From contig CM034388.1 of assembly GCA_019925095.2 (NCBI GenBank), positions 31,750,934 to 31,814,933 on the forward strand: 64,000 nt of DNA, given 5' to 3'. The position numbers and the translations under genes are program-made. The stretch is from Dendrolimus kikuchii (lineage: Eukaryota; Arthropoda; Insecta; Lepidoptera; Lasiocampidae). Within the stretch, counting starts at the first letter, position 1, and the number at the start of each line of letters is the position of its first letter. Below the pieces are notes generated by a model. That model had not been told where the DNA came from, did no database searches, and worked only from the letters and a program-made list of their open reading frames with translations. Below are positions 12,101-20,411 of this stretch, piece by piece.

Positions 12101-14230
12101 ATGTATGTCAGAATAGAGAAGTGTGGAAGGAAAAGACATATTGTGCCAACCCCAATTAATTGGGATATGGTGAAAGAAAATAGAGAGAGGTACTACTAGT
12201 ATGTTGAAGAAAATGTATTGACATGATAATTATTGGTATTTGGCAGTATCTCTATCTGTGCAGAAACGGAGAAAGAATACTAATTCTTGGTAAGGAGCGG
12301 CCTGTCATAAGAGGCGAAAAAACAACCCACAGTCTGGTGGTTGGGCATTTGCTCGTTTGGATGGCTCACCACTCCTGATCTAGAGTATGCCGCCATAATA
12401 ACCTTGAGCTGTGCTCCGGAGTTAGTGGCTAACTTTCAGTCATTCCTTCAAGGCTGACAACACATTGGCAGCATCTCTGATGTTGCAAATGTCCATAGAC
12501 GACGGTCACCACTTTCCATCGCCACCATGTAGGCCGTCCGCCTGTCTTCTCCAGGAATAAAAAATGTTCAACTACCCTATTTAAGCACAAGAAAATACTC
12601 CAATTCCAATTCACGTTAGGCAGCATCTTTAATTGCTATCACTATTAGATAAATAGAAGATTTCAATAGAACAGTTATGATGTGTAAAATACCTAAAAAT
12701 CTGTTTAAATTAATTAAAAACAATTGCTGATTAATATGTTGATAATATGTAATGACCGATAAAAAGAACGAAGTAACAAAGAGTATAAAAGAAGTAAATG
12801 AAAATACAACATTATCAATTTCTGATCAAAAAATTGAAATAAGTAAACCACAAATTTGTTTATTTACTATGTCATTCGACAGATTCGGAAATTCATTTAT
12901 GTACATGGCTTGGTAATTAAAATGTAAAATCGGTGATGGTAGATGGAGGGCTAGGAATAGGAGTAGTAGGAGAGGCAGATGGTAAAGTCATGCTAGAATT
13001 ATTATCTTGACTACAGCTCTTAGGGCCCGACACGATCAGTGTGATACCACCAATACAGAATTTTGGGTCAAACATGAAGAAGTTTTACGTGTTTACAGGA
13101 GAAGACTACAAATGTTGGAACAATACGTTTATATGTTTAAATTCGTAAACATGGATGTCTATATGAAAAGTTGTTTAATTAAAAAGTTTATTTTTTGTTA
13201 TTGGATTGTTTTTCAGCGTCTACGAAACTGAGGTATTCAGTATCCGAACAGTCTGCAGTAGGAGACATTTTGGTTCAAACGAGAGCAATAAAAATAACTT
13301 AATTTGTTAAAATACAAAAGACTGTCAAATTTAACATATCCACAACATAATCTTATATAGTATAAAAATGCATGAAAAAATAATGTACATCTGGAATTTA
13401 TGTAACTTGAACAATTTTGTGTTTGACCCATACATAATAAAAGTACGTTTTGATTTTTATTATTCCGACGTTTCCACCACTTTTCAGTAGTCATGTCTTC
13501 CGGTATCACGGCTACTGAAAAGTGGCGGAAAAGTCGGGATAATAAAAATCAAATCATTTACCGCGCTTAAAACCGTTACAACGCAGTTTTATTTTATAAC
13601 GGGCAATCTTGAGGTAATCCTGTTTCAAGCACAACGTTGTATGAAAGTTTAAAATCAATCCTAAGATTTTTGAGATTTGCGGATACAAAAATATAGAACA
13701 TACTTAGTGTTTTTAATCAATTATATATAAACATACATTATCCGTGCAGGAACGGAGAAAGAATACAATTTCCTGCGGCCGGGCGGCCTGTCGTAAGAGG
13801 CGACAAAACAACCCACAGCCAGGTGGTAGGGCATTTTCCCGACTGGATGGCTACCGCCCCTGGTCTAAGATATGTCGCCATAATAACCTTGAGTTGTGTT
13901 CCGGCATTAGTGACCAGGTTGCAAATGTCCATAGGCGATGGTAACCGCTTTCCATTAAGTGGGCCGTCTGCCTGTCTGCTGAACTCCTGCAATAAAAAAT
14001 AATATTTATCATTTATGTCACCTGCTATTGATCCTAGCAGTAGTGAAGACATATTCACTGGCACCCCATGCCGCGAAGATGACGACGATCACCGCAAGCA
14101 CTACAGTCTTGAACTGGTACCAGCCGAACTGGCCGATTTCATCGATCAATATAGTGTCGAGGTCGACCCTGTGAGGACTCTTGGGGCTGTTTAGACTCTC
14201 AGGGTCCTGCATAGATGTCTTGTCCGCCAT
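10..14230 (-). CDS. SLC22-type organic cation/anion transporter, gene A (7 coding exons, complete)
   Basis: Spliced CDS joins 14022-14230, 11458-11692, 10761-11016, 3715-4088, 2410-2677, 1498-1679 and 10-171 (1686 nt, 561 aa plus stop). All junctions are GT-AG and the frame is continuous. The protein is a major facilitator transporter expected in the plasma membrane with 12 helices. Visible marks are an N-terminal DEIGQFGWYQ lead into TM1, a large extracellular loop (about residues 70-148) with several cysteines and an NLT glycosylation site, MFS motif GYISDRWGRK near residue 177, ESIRW near 294, KIGRRPVL in the second half, YTAELYPTKYRHN, and a C-terminal PETLGTKLPDT. Length fits the family (about 550 aa). 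The start is chosen because GCCATGG is a good initiation context and an in-frame TAA lies four codons upstream. Substrate cannot be read from sequence. Gene B, 8 kb upstream on the same strand, is its paralogue. Confidence 0.93.
359..695 (-). mobile_element. LINE-T fragment T1
   Basis: One of about 30 copies of a non-LTR retrotransposon 3' end. The minus strand encodes the C-terminal motif set GMLRWFGRVERM, GRPRHTFHDQIDRVLAEGD and RACMTRVMNVKEA, and ends with a (TATG)n tail (here slightly degenerate at 359-375). Confidence 0.85.
740..1187 (+). pseudogene. Non-LTR retrotransposon pol C-terminal remnant
   Basis: An ORF at 858-1187 encodes VPFAVETLGPWGPEA, DQRAGAHLGPRISMAIQRGN and ASLLGTLP. This block is common at the C-terminus of insect LINE polymerases and is not a host gene. 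5' truncated; upstream bases to about 740 look related. Lies in the last intron of gene A, antisense to it. Confidence 0.7.
1255..1415 (-). mobile_element. LINE-T fragment T2
   Basis: Short 3' end with CATA tail, flanked by a perfect 10 bp target duplication TTCGATTATA (1245-1254 and 1416-1425). Truncated near the CATCACC point shared by other short copies. Confidence 0.9.
1498..1679 (-). CDS. Gene A exon 6 (TM10-TM11, ELYPTKYRHN motif)
   Basis: 182 nt, identical in length to gene B exon 5. Acceptor GTTTCAG, donor GTAAGC. Encodes ALYGVALTMFL, YVYTAELYPTKYRHNLF and GRIGSIIAPLTPAF. A RepA retroposon lies about 27 bp upstream of the acceptor in the intron. Confidence 0.92.
1707..1989 (+). mobile_element. 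RepA copy A1
   Basis: RepA is a ~320 bp retroposon running from CCGTGCAGGAACGGAG to CTGCAATAAA plus poly(A). This copy lacks the first ~50 bp and sits in the gene A intron just upstream of exon 6, antisense to the gene. Confidence 0.85.
2410..2677 (-). CDS. Gene A exon 5 (TM7-TM9)
   Basis: Acceptor TTCACAG, donor GTAAGG. Begins VFRHKEILIRCC and contains SPVWWITNTFIYYGMSIN, GNRYLNYVAV and GKIGRRPVL, all aligning without a gap to the corresponding part of gene B. Ends in phase 1 after MPD. Confidence 0.92.
2860..3572 (+). mobile_element. RepD long composite element
   Basis: Two direct copies of a ~130 bp unit (ACGCGCTAATCTCA, GATTTGAAAAATTCTTTCAG, TTTATCGA-GAAGGCTATA) flank a ~400 bp middle with a small ORF (3080-3370). 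It ends in GCGGGCACAGCTAGT. The same composite occurs inverted at 17327-18093, and short forms at 34793 and 39290. It fills most of the extra intron of gene A. Confidence 0.75.
3715..4088 (-). CDS. Gene A exon 4 (middle helices, ESIRW motif)
   Basis: Acceptor TTTTCAG, donor GTTCGT (weak). Encodes MELVGPKYRVAVG, further hydrophobic helices, ESIRWYMSKGRYDESE and a charged cytoplasmic loop ending EPWLIVQ. In gene B this exon and the next are one continuous exon, so the donor here marks the paralogue-specific intron. Confidence 0.9.
4142..4318 (-). mobile_element. LINE-T fragment T3
   Basis: Short 3' end, CATA tail outward, flanked by a 10 bp duplication AACATTATTT (4132-4141, 4319-4328). It ends at the CTGCTAGTACACGA truncation point and lies about 50 bp upstream of gene A exon 4. 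Confidence 0.9.
4329..4720 (+). pseudogene. CR1/Jockey-like LINE C-terminal remnant, split by T4
   Basis: After removing T4 (4376-4510) the sequence encodes SVFGMAPRIYNNLPYNIMQ and SYYSVQGYLNER. This is the usual C-terminus of CR1-like LINE polymerases. Confidence 0.6.
4376..4510 (+). mobile_element. LINE-T fragment T4
   Basis: Perfect 11 bp duplication AAAATTTGTAT (4365-4375, 4511-4521). Inserted into an older LINE remnant, and inverted relative to T3 with only about 57 bp between them. Confidence 0.9.
4735..5450. repeat. Host repeat RepF copy 1, interrupted
   Basis: Runs from GGAATTGGATCACGTAATAA to about ACCAGCGAGTAACTA and matches 46597-47425. It is split by a retroposon at 5037-5323. 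Nature of the outer repeat unknown. Confidence 0.75.
5037..5323 (-). mobile_element. Retroposon F1, copy 1 (SINE or truncated LINE end)
   Basis: Poly(T) on the plus strand (poly(A) on the minus strand), then GAGGCGAGGGAAAATGCTTA and a ~280 bp body containing TTTTTAGTGGGTATTGGGG on the minus strand. Target duplications GAGTCCTCTCTTG and GAGTCCTTTCTTG (5024-5036, 5324-5336; one mismatch). Confidence 0.85.
5503..5793 (-). mobile_element. RepA copy A2
   Basis: Poly(A) end at 5503-5516, full body with a small internal deletion near 5690, ending at the GTGCAGGAACGG end near 5793. Confidence 0.85.
5795..6125 (+). pseudogene. CR1-like LINE remnant
   Basis: Contains an in-frame stretch KAVQLWNTLPVAVRQAKSL, ITFKNMVRIYYLQ and a stop near 6115. 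This is the same kind of LINE C-terminus as the one near 4600, badly decayed. Confidence 0.5.
6131..6379 (+). mobile_element. LINE-T fragment T5
   Basis: Encodes GRPRHTFHDQIDRVLAEGD to the stop after ARELA, then the TATG tail. 5' truncated. Confidence 0.85.
6553..6786 (-). mobile_element. RepA copy A3
   Basis: Poly(A) end at 6553, truncated at CCCTACCACCTGG. A SINE follows directly. Confidence 0.85.
6800..7085 (-). mobile_element. tRNA-derived SINE, type 2, copy 1
   Basis: The minus strand shows a degenerate B box near 7050 and the tail GAGCCCAGCAATGGGATATT near 6832, a common lepidopteran SINE 3' end. Related copies at 55966 and 62385. Confidence 0.65.
7255..7390 (+). mobile_element. Penelope-associated tail sequence, copy 1
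   Basis: GTTGGCGGTAGGCTAAATAA through ACCGCGCTTAAAACCGTTAA, as in 49262-49430 next to a Penelope-like ORF. Its central hairpin is deleted. Confidence 0.55.
7440..7795 (-). pseudogene. LINE pol C-terminal remnant (RMLRWMCGV type)
   Basis: Minus-strand ORF with RMLRWMCGVTRMDKVRNEYI, LSWYGHIMRRDE, GRPKKRWMDCVKDD and a tail GGATATGGTGAAAGAAAAG. It is the C-terminal zone of an RTE-like LINE polymerase, a second family distinct from LINE-T. Confidence 0.75.
7850..8090 (-). mobile_element. LINE-C 3' UTR fragment
   Basis: LINE-C 3' UTR (plus-strand view: TTCCTATTCTATG, CGCTTCGCAACGTGTTATT, AGAAGCGGCAACAAACTCC). A ~33 bp segment (GGCAACAAACTC to CTAGCTA) is tandemly duplicated at 7907-7970. Confidence 0.7.
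8306..8355 (-). mobile_element. LINE-T micro-insertion T6 (50 bp)
   Basis: Only the last 50 bases of the element, yet flanked by an 11 bp duplication AGTTTAACAGT (8295-8305, 8356-8366). An extreme 5' truncation. Confidence 0.85.
8399..8469 (+). mobile_element. LINE-T micro-insertion T7 (71 bp)
   Basis: Terminal 71 bases plus tail, flanked by ATTGAAATTG (8389-8398, 8470-8479). Inverted relative to T6. Confidence 0.85.
8746..9065 (+). mobile_element. RepA copy A4 (near full length)
   Basis: Runs from TATCCGTGCAGGAACGGAG to CTGCAATAAAAAAAA. A good reference copy for the family. Confidence 0.88.
9315..10010. repeat. CCGACTTCAAAAAA repeat with internal direct and inverted repeats
   Basis: Starts TTAACCGACTTCAAAAAAAG and contains two direct copies of a ~120 bp unit (9384-9500, 9543-9665: CACCGATTACTC, GATTCTT, GCGGAATAG, GCCATTTGGTC). 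It also has inverted arms 9777-9823 and 9932-9981 around an AT-rich loop. A familiar type of lepidopteran dispersed repeat of unclear class. Confidence 0.6.
10020..10755. other. Intron sequence, nothing recognised
   Basis: Intron 3 of gene A. I see only one B-box-like GGGTTCGATTTCTGCC near 10411, perhaps an eroded SINE. Confidence 0.4.
10761..11016 (-). CDS. Gene A exon 3 (TM2-TM3, MFS signature)
   Basis: 256 nt, acceptor GACAG, donor GTAAGT. Begins FDLGCDEWRRSLIGS and carries the MFS loop 2-3 motif GYISDRWGRK. Gene B exon 3 is exactly the same length and phase. Confidence 0.94.
11280..11450 (-). pseudogene. Eroded LINE remnant (as 7440-7795)
   Basis: Plus-strand view CGATATGACTTTCCTTCCAT, CACCACAAATCATCATGTC and TCACACGATCCATCTATTTT is a decayed match to 7470-7560. 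Confidence 0.5.
11458..11692 (-). CDS. Gene A exon 2 (extracellular loop 1)
   Basis: 235 nt between acceptor TTGCAG and donor GTGAGT. It encodes the cysteine-rich extracellular loop typical of SLC22 (CFIPEC, SWILNAIPGTSETSF, NLTS glycosylation site, GTCPANLFD) and ends in phase 0 at VVYD. Gene B exon 2 is the same exon three bases shorter. Confidence 0.93.
11838..12190 (+). pseudogene. LINE pol C-terminal remnant (RMLRWMCGV type)
   Basis: Same family as 7440-7795 in the other orientation: TRMDKLRNEYIRGS, KKRWMDCVKDDIMICGVTE, KEKTYCANPN and the GGATATGGTGAAAGAAAA tail. Several frameshifts. Confidence 0.7.
12256..12557 (+). mobile_element. RepA copy A5 (diverged, old)
   Basis: Recognisable from GTGCAGAAACGGAGAAAGAA to CCAGGAATAAAAAAT but with many substitutions, so older than the other copies. 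Confidence 0.75.
12560..13445. other. Intron sequence, nothing recognised
   Basis: AT-rich part of intron 1 of gene A. The small ORF at 13007-13231 has no recognisable features and is probably chance. Confidence 0.4.
13451..13600. repeat. Penelope-associated tail with perfect-looking hairpin, copy 2
   Basis: Arms 13451-13490 and 13512-13551 are inverted repeats of 40 bp with about three mismatches around a 21-base loop. The part from 13555 (ACCGCGCTTAAAACCGTTA) matches the tail near the Penelope ORF at 49390. Confidence 0.65.
13738..13998 (+). mobile_element. RepA copy A6 (internal deletion)
   Basis: Full ends but lacks about 55 bp between GACCAGGTT and GCAAATGTCC. It ends only about 20 bases from the donor of gene A exon 1, antisense to the gene. 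Confidence 0.85.
14022..14230 (-). CDS. Gene A exon 1 (start codon, TM1)
   Basis: Encodes residues 1-69 and two bases of codon 70: a polar N-terminus, then DEIGQFGWYQ and a hydrophobic TM1 ending FTTARINS. Donor is AG|GTGACA. The last two bases AG join A of exon 2 to make Arg, giving RINSRCF. Confidence 0.93.
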
Positions 14231-14590
14231 GGCAAATGTGACTTACTGCATACCTTTTCTGAAATCCCTAACTTATAATAAAACATTATCTGATTTTATA
14301 ACTAATCGATAAGCAACAGACGTAGGTATAACCGAAGTTAGTCGTAATTTGATAAACAAAGTAACTAATATATTAATAGAACTTAGAAAAATAGGTATCT
14401 ATATTAATAATTATAATCCTTAAGTACAAGGTAACGCGACGACATTGTTTCCGGTGTTGCCAATATCTATAGATGTTAGAAAGTAAGATGATAAATATTA
14501 ATATACAAATAAAAACCCGAAGAAGCAATTACCTGAAAAAAGTAGAAAGGTAAACTTTAAAAAATCTAGCAACCTAGATCACCAGAGAGA
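14231..14590. other. Upstream region of gene A
   Basis: Should hold the 5' UTR and promoter of gene A. I see no convincing TATA box. AG|TAAGTC just before the ATG could be part of a 5' UTR splice, but this is uncertain. Confidence 0.3.
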
Positions 14591-14592
14591 GG

Positions 14593-14838
14593 CATGGAGA
14601 GCCAGGTGGTAGAGTATTTGCTCGACTGGATGGCAACCACCCCTGGTCTAGAGTATGCCGCCATAACAACCTTGTGTTGTGTTCCGGCATTAGTGACCAG
14701 GTTCCAGTCTCCCTTAAGAGAGCAGCAACGCATTTGTAGCACCTTTGTTGTTGCAAATGTCCATAGGCGATGGTAACCGCTTTCCATCTAGTGGGCCGTC
14801 TGCCTGTCTGCTGAACTCCTGCAATAAAAAAAATAAAA
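14593..14838 (+). mobile_element. RepA copy A7
   Basis: 5' truncated at GCCAGGTGGTAG, ends CTGCAATAAAAAAAATAAAA. Confidence 0.85.
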
Positions 14839-14941
14839 TAAAAAAGGCATAAAAGTAAAACAATATCTATATAGATGATAGTACTGTAACGGCCAGCGGT
14901 TTCAGAGCTGACCGGGGTATCATACAAGAGAATGGTTCTGG

Positions 14942-15578
14942 TTGGTTGATATTAGCAATGTAGGGACACTTTTACATAGATATGTAGACGGAAAACATGG
15001 AAGGAATATTGAAAAGAGAGTCAAAGCAGGTAATAAGGTGAATGAAGCGCTAAATGGTTTTATGAGCAGCCAGAAAGTGTCTGTAAAAGTACGCTTGGCT
15101 GTCCATAAAGGGGTTGGTGCTAACCCTGATGTATGGCAGTGAAAGTTAAGTATAGCACACGAAGCATGAAATGAGAGCTTTAAGAAGTATATGTGCGGTT
15201 AGCTTGAATGATATGATAAGGAATAGTGTGATAAGGGAACAGTTTGGATTGAAACAAGATGTAATAACAAGAGTTGAAAAAGGAATGTGGTTTGAACATG
15301 TAGATAGAATGGATAAAAGTAGACTCACAAAACAGGTGTATAACATTATTGTGAATGGTAGAGTTGTTGTCGGTAGACCGAAACGAACAGACCATGATCA
15401 AATATCAGAAGTGTTAACGAGAGGTCAGGTAAAAATCATCTTAAATAACCGTGCATTTAAGAAGAGGTTAATGAAAGTAGATGAAGCGTAAGTTGTTTGT
15501 CAGGATGGTCGCAAGTGGAGATCCATAGTCCCTGCCTACCGCCATGGCAAACAGGCGTAATATTATGTATGTATGTGT
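14942..15578 (+). mobile_element. Diverged LINE-T relative T8
   Basis: ORF 15171-15491 encodes MRALRSICAVSLNDMIRNSV, TKQVYN and GRPKRTDHDQISEV, aligning with the LINE-T C-terminus but heavily diverged. It still ends in TATGTATGTATG. It extends further 5' than the other copies and may be an older subfamily. Confidence 0.7.
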
Positions 15579-15982
15579 TTTGCTCGCGGCCCGATACTAT
15601 CTACTCTTGTTTTGGGAGGTATTCTTCAATGTAATAAATAAATTATGGGCAAGTCATTACTCTGTCTAGGAAAGTTAATTCCTCTAAGGTGATTTATGGC
15701 GTCTGCCGATTGGAACAGCCAACTCATTATTTAATCTAATCCCTTATCAATTCAGTCAAAAACTCAATGTCATTATATGCATTATCACTTTTTTCAAAAT
15801 AAACGAAGTAGGTAACCCTAGAGCACAGATACAAACGCCCTAAGCCGCGTACGGCGTTATAGTTTACACGAGCAACGACTGCATGCACTAGATGTTTCCA
15901 GAGTGAGCCTAGGTGTAATGTCAACACACGCCGAAAACGGCGTACAACGTCAATTGATGGTAGATAGCGCTTTTATCATCTG

Positions 15983-16826
15983 TGGCAGCTGTAATAGCTC
16001 AGTCCCCTCTATCGCGTAAGTTCGGTATATTGCTGTACTTACTGATTGTACTACTATTGCTGTTCTCGCGACTATATGGATTATATATATCAGTCAGTCA
16101 AATGTTTTCTCAACTGTAACCGTATCAAGATGGCTTTAGCCATGCGTGATGGCTCCCCTCACTTCTAGCACATGAACCATAATAATATGCTATGTGGCAG
16201 CAGGATATTGTGGCATGTGATGGTGGAATGATCTAGTTGGTTTAAGAAGTTTTAGAAAAATTTAGAAGATTCATACATTTTAGAAAAGGATAGATGATGA
16301 ACAAAAAATCTAGAATAGGAGGTTCAGGAAGGAAATGACAGAGATAGATAGATGTTAAGAAAGGGATAAATAGTAAATAAAAGTATAACAAAAAGAAGAT
16401 CAAAATTATGGGTTCCAGAAGATTCTTCCGGGTCCGAGTAGTTCAGTTCAAGACAGCGAAACGACAAGTGAGATATGGAAGAGTTGGAAGAGAAGTTTAA
16501 CAGATGACAGTGACGAGTTGAGTGGAGGGTTTAGTGAAGAGTTTAGTGAGCAGTTCAGTGTAGGAGGAGTTTAGTGTAGTTTAAAAGGAGATCCAGAAGC
16601 GAGCTACGCGCGGTATATTCAGAGGTGAGCACCGCAGTAGCAGTAGACGGTATTGTGAGTGATATATCTTATCGTCCGTACAGTGTGACGTTAGTTCTGC
16701 GTGTAGGGGCAAAACCCTTCGGAGAAGAATCACGTACGGCTCTGCAAGTTAATAAAAGCATTTAGTTGAAAAAAAACTGGTGTTTACTTTCAAGCCCAAG
16801 TGCACACCCGCGCTCGGACGTAACAA
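15983..16826 (+). mobile_element. Possible solo LTR
   Basis: The segment starts TGTGGCAGC and ends GGACGTAACA (TG...CA). It has purine-rich internal blocks, a cap-like GTGTGACGTTAGTTCTG and AATAAAA at 16752. I could not find a matching 4-5 bp duplication, so the boundaries and the class are tentative. Confidence 0.28.
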
Positions 16827-16844
16827 TATAATCAATGTCATTTT

Positions 16845-17060
16845 CTCTTGTTTCACCTTACCCTACTGATTTGGGATCAGTACAATATGTCTTATCCAAC
16901 CATACTCCTCCATTCTGAATTATTTCCTCTACAACACCGCAAAACATCATGTCATCCTTCACACACTCTCTCCATTTTTCATTGGTCTACCATTTTACAC
17001 TTGTACCCATCAATCTTGCAATTTAACATACTTTTCATTATCTATTCTCTGTGCTCATTT
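16845..17060 (-). pseudogene. Eroded LINE remnant (as 7440-7795)
   Basis: Plus-strand view GTACAATATGTCTTATCCAA, CATCATGTCATCCTTCACAC and ACTTGTACCCATCAATCTTG matches 7465-7600 with decay. Confidence 0.55.
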
Positions 17061-17326
17061 TTACATTATCCATTCCACTGATAACTTCCAATATTTTCTA
17101 CATGCCGACCATGTAATGCAGACTTGCATTGTTTAAATGAACGTTTATCACCCTGACTTCATCGATTGCAAAGGAGTTAACCCTTATAAATTAGGTTTAA
17201 AGTACGATTATGGCTTTAACGATAAGATAATAATTATCATTGCTTTCTTTCGCATTTACAGTAGATTAATTTTATTTATAGCTTTCCTCGCGGCCTTGTT
17301 TGCACTTTATTGACATTTTTTATATC

Positions 17327-18093
17327 TACTGCCCGCGACGTCGTCCGCGTGGAATTTGCTTTCAAAACCCTCCGATTTTGAAACATTCTTCATTGGTGCT
17401 CCGCTCCTATTGGTCTTAGCGTGATGATATATAGCCTATAGCCTTCCCCGATAAATGGGCTATCCAACACTGAAAGAATTTTTCAAATCAGACCAGTAGT
17501 TCCTGAGATTAGCGCGTTCAATCAAACAATATTAGTATATCTGGCTACAACACTAATACTTACATTTTAAATATCGCGATATCTTTTGAATGAAACGTCC
17601 GAATTGAATAATTCAAAAAGTTCTAGAAAGGTATTGAATTCGTCTTGAATATGGAGTAATTTATTTTGATAAGGATCAATACCAAGGTACAAAATAAAGA
17701 GTTTTTGAAGCGACCACATTTTAATTATTTAAAAAAATAAAAGAAAACACTTATTGTGAGTTAACTACAATAGTTAGACATATGGTTACGCAATATTTTT
17801 TGTAGACAATTATATGTTCTGCAAAGTGGTAGTACATTGTTTTGTTCTATAATCAATAGTTTTCGCAGCGCACGCCGTGTAAGGATTTTTTCGGGTCATT
17901 TTTTTACACCTTGGGTTACATTATTAGACTTTTAGTAAGAACCCCTAATTTTTTGAAAATATAATATAGCCTTTAGCCTTCCTCGATAAATGAGCTATCC
18001 AACACTGAAAGAATTTTTCAAATCGGACCAGCGGTTCCTGAGATTAGTGCGTTTAAAGAAACAAACAATCTCTTCAGCCTTATAATATTAGTA
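17327..18093 (-). mobile_element. RepD long composite, inverted copy
   Basis: Same composite as 2860-3572 in reverse: CTGCCCGCGACGTCGTCCGC at one end, two direct units and the same ~400 bp middle, ending CAGCCTTATAATATTAGTA. Confidence 0.75.
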
Positions 18094-18094
18094 T

Positions 18095-18264
18095 ACATAC
18101 ATACATACATACATAACTTCACGCCAGTTCCCTTGCGGGGTAGGCACGAACAACAGAGTGCCATTTAGGCTTATTCTTACACACCTCACTTGCCTCTTTG
18201 ACATTCATAACTCTTGTCATGCAAGCTCGTCTGTTCTTAAGGCTCCTGACATCACCTTTTGCTA
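18095..18264 (-). mobile_element. LINE-T fragment T9
   Basis: Short 3' end with CATA tail, truncated after CATCACCTT. Abuts the end of the RepD element. Confidence 0.85.
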
Positions 18265-18289
18265 TATTTTTTTTTTTTTTTTTTTAAAA

Positions 18290-18605
18290 GTCGTGTTAGT
18301 TACACTGTTTGTAACTCAAGAACGGCATTAACGATTTGGCTGAAAATTGGTGGGGTGGCAGCTTAGAACCAGGAGACGGACATAGGATACTTTTTATCCC
18401 GTTGGAACCGGTAGGTGGCGCTGAGATCGGGTTCTAGAATCCTCCTAATCATCTGGAGCGATTTTGGTGATTTTGTTTTTGTGCGTTTGAGTGGGTTCCC
18501 GGATGGTTTAATTCCACAATTAGAACCGGTAGGTGGCACTGGGATCGGGTACTAGATTTTTATTTTTTTTAGAGCAGAACAACGTCTGCCGGGGCCGCTT
18601 GTTTA
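18290..18605. repeat. RepE (GGAACCGGTAGGTGGCGCTG repeat)
   Basis: Contains GTCGTGTTAGTTACACT, CGTTGGAACCGGTAGGTGGC and ends GTCTGCCGGGGCCGCTTGT. Related copies at 21765, 25400 and 41405. Confidence 0.65.
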
Positions 18606-19060
18606 TGTATAAAGATTTTTCAGAAACTAGAAAATTACAGGTCGGCAAAATAAAGTAGAAAATAACAGAGGCGCCACTTTCGCAATGTCTAAACTAGCAA
18701 CTCCAATATTAGGTCATGAGTGGTTTCGATACTTACTACTGATTTTTAGTGCGACGTCAAACATCGTGCAAGTATCAAGTTGCTATAGTTACAACGTACG
18801 CATTTTGTCAACAAAGCCTATAATGTTTACTTTAATAATAATGAATATAATTTTGTAAGCAAGAGTTTTAACACTTTGTGATAGTTAACTGAACTGTTAT
18901 TTGATTCAAATAAGCTAAACAACCATTACAAACCTTATTTATTATTGATTATGTTTATCATTATTATTTTGTTTTCTTTCTTTAATTATATTTAATTACG
19001 ATTGAATTAGTTTTAATTTAGTTAAACCACCAAATATTGATTAATTTTTCATGTAATGTC
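18606..19060. other. Intergenic, nothing recognised
   Basis: AT-rich sequence between genes A and B with no ORF or repeat that I can name. Confidence 0.4.
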
Positions 19061-19064
19061 TCCT

Positions 19065-19345
19065 TGGACACCGGTTTGCTTGGAAGAGATCGCTATAAGC
19101 GATAAACATACATACATACATACATAACTTCACGCCAGTTCCCTTGCGGGGTAGGCACGAACAGCAGAGCGCCATTTAGGCTTATTCTTACACACCTCAC
19201 CTGCTTCTTTGACATTCATAACTCTTGTCATGCACGCTCGTCTGTTCTTAAGGCTCCTGACATCACCTTCTGCTAGTACCTACATGTTTAAATTATGGTA
19301 ACAACAAGTGTTCATTCATTCATTACAAACATATCATGTTGGGTG
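19065..19345 (+). mobile_element. ATTC-tailed element split by T10
   Basis: GCTTGGAAGAGATCGCTATA AGCGATAA before T10 and GTTCATTCATTCATT after it match the family also seen at 41955-42085 (GGAAGAGATCGCTTTAAGCG, tail (ATTC)n). Confidence 0.55.
19093..19279 (-). mobile_element. LINE-T fragment T10
   Basis: Short form ending at CTGCTAGTAC, inserted into the ATTC-tailed element. Confidence 0.85.
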
Positions 19346-19398
19346 TTATTTGATAAATATTGTCGAATTATAACGAAAAGACTTTTGCTTCAAATTAT

Positions 19399-19880
19399 AA
19401 TAATAATAATAATAAACCCGCAGGGGGGCTTTGTGGCGAAGCCTTAGGTGAGTAGCGACACCTCGTACTTGACTCCGGGGGCCAAGGCAAGGCCCCCGCC
19501 TCCGTGCTTGCCTTAGCTGGCCGGCACGGAGTGGAGATCGCTAGAGCTAAAACTCAAGCTCCAGGGGTGGAGGTGATAAATGGCATCACGTCAGAAGTAG
19601 CTTCGGTGAACCTGCAGCCCACCTCTCTACACCTTGGGGCACCAATAGCCCGGTACTTTTTGTCCTCATTTCCCACAATAGGCAGGCCGAGGCTTGTCCT
19701 TGGGTGCATTACTATATGGTGTAGACAGGGATAATCGCCGGTCAGTGTCACGCCACATTTACATTAAATTTGTCAAGGGGCCTCTACGTGTTGGCCTTCC
19801 CATGGCCCCACGCAAGCTTTCCAAAAGTTCGGGCCATTCTTATGGCCCGTGGTCTTCAAAGTCATACAAATAATAATAAT
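19399..19880. mobile_element. Element in a TAA tract, possibly nonautonomous R4/Dong-like
   Basis: (TAA)n lies on both sides (19399-19416 and 19867-19878). The GC-rich body includes CCGCAGGGGGGCTTTGTGG and TAGCCCGGTACTTTTTGTCC. The 3' half (from 19647) matches 38206-38400. No long ORF. Confidence 0.6.
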
Positions 19881-20095
19881 CGGCAGACAAACACACACAT
19901 TGTATATCCCCAAATTAAGCAAGTTACGCTTGTGTTATGGATAATATACAACGGACTACTCTGGGGCCGATCCCAGACACCCAGACCATAGTAAATAACG
20001 AAGAAAATACGTTTCGGAAATTTACTATACCACGAATCGAACCCGGAGCCTCTGCGTTGCAGTGAGGTAAGCCGGCAAAGGCTTAGCCCGCTCAA
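19876..20095 (-). mobile_element. tRNA-derived SINE, type 1, copy 1
   Basis: The minus strand has an A-box-like TTGAGCGGGCTAAG and a B-box-like GGGTTCGATTCGTGG; the 3' end reaches GTGTGTTTGTCTGCCGATT(ATT)n. Not a tRNA gene: it has no intact cloverleaf. Confidence 0.8.
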
Positions 20096-20411
20096 GCTTG
20101 GTAAACTTTAAAAATCACTGCTTATGTGAACCTTGGTACTGTTACATGCGTATTTAGTTATTTTTAATGAGTTTTAGACTAGGATTAACGGTAAAATTAA
20201 AATAACATGGATAAATTCGCTTTATTTATGAATCATTATCCTTGACTACAGATGAAATAGAATATTGCCAAAAAGCCAAAAAAGTAGTTCATTTTCTAGA
20301 CATTTTGGTCGAGTTGTAACTAATTCGCTTAGTTTTCAGTACTGAAACCTACGTAAGCGAACCCTCGTGGAAGTTTTATTTAAAAAATAATAATATTATG
20401 AAATTGAAATA

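Noticed and set aside
13007..13231. 74 aa ORF in intron 1 of gene A
   Set aside because: Short, no motif, AT-rich, no sign of splicing; likely chance.
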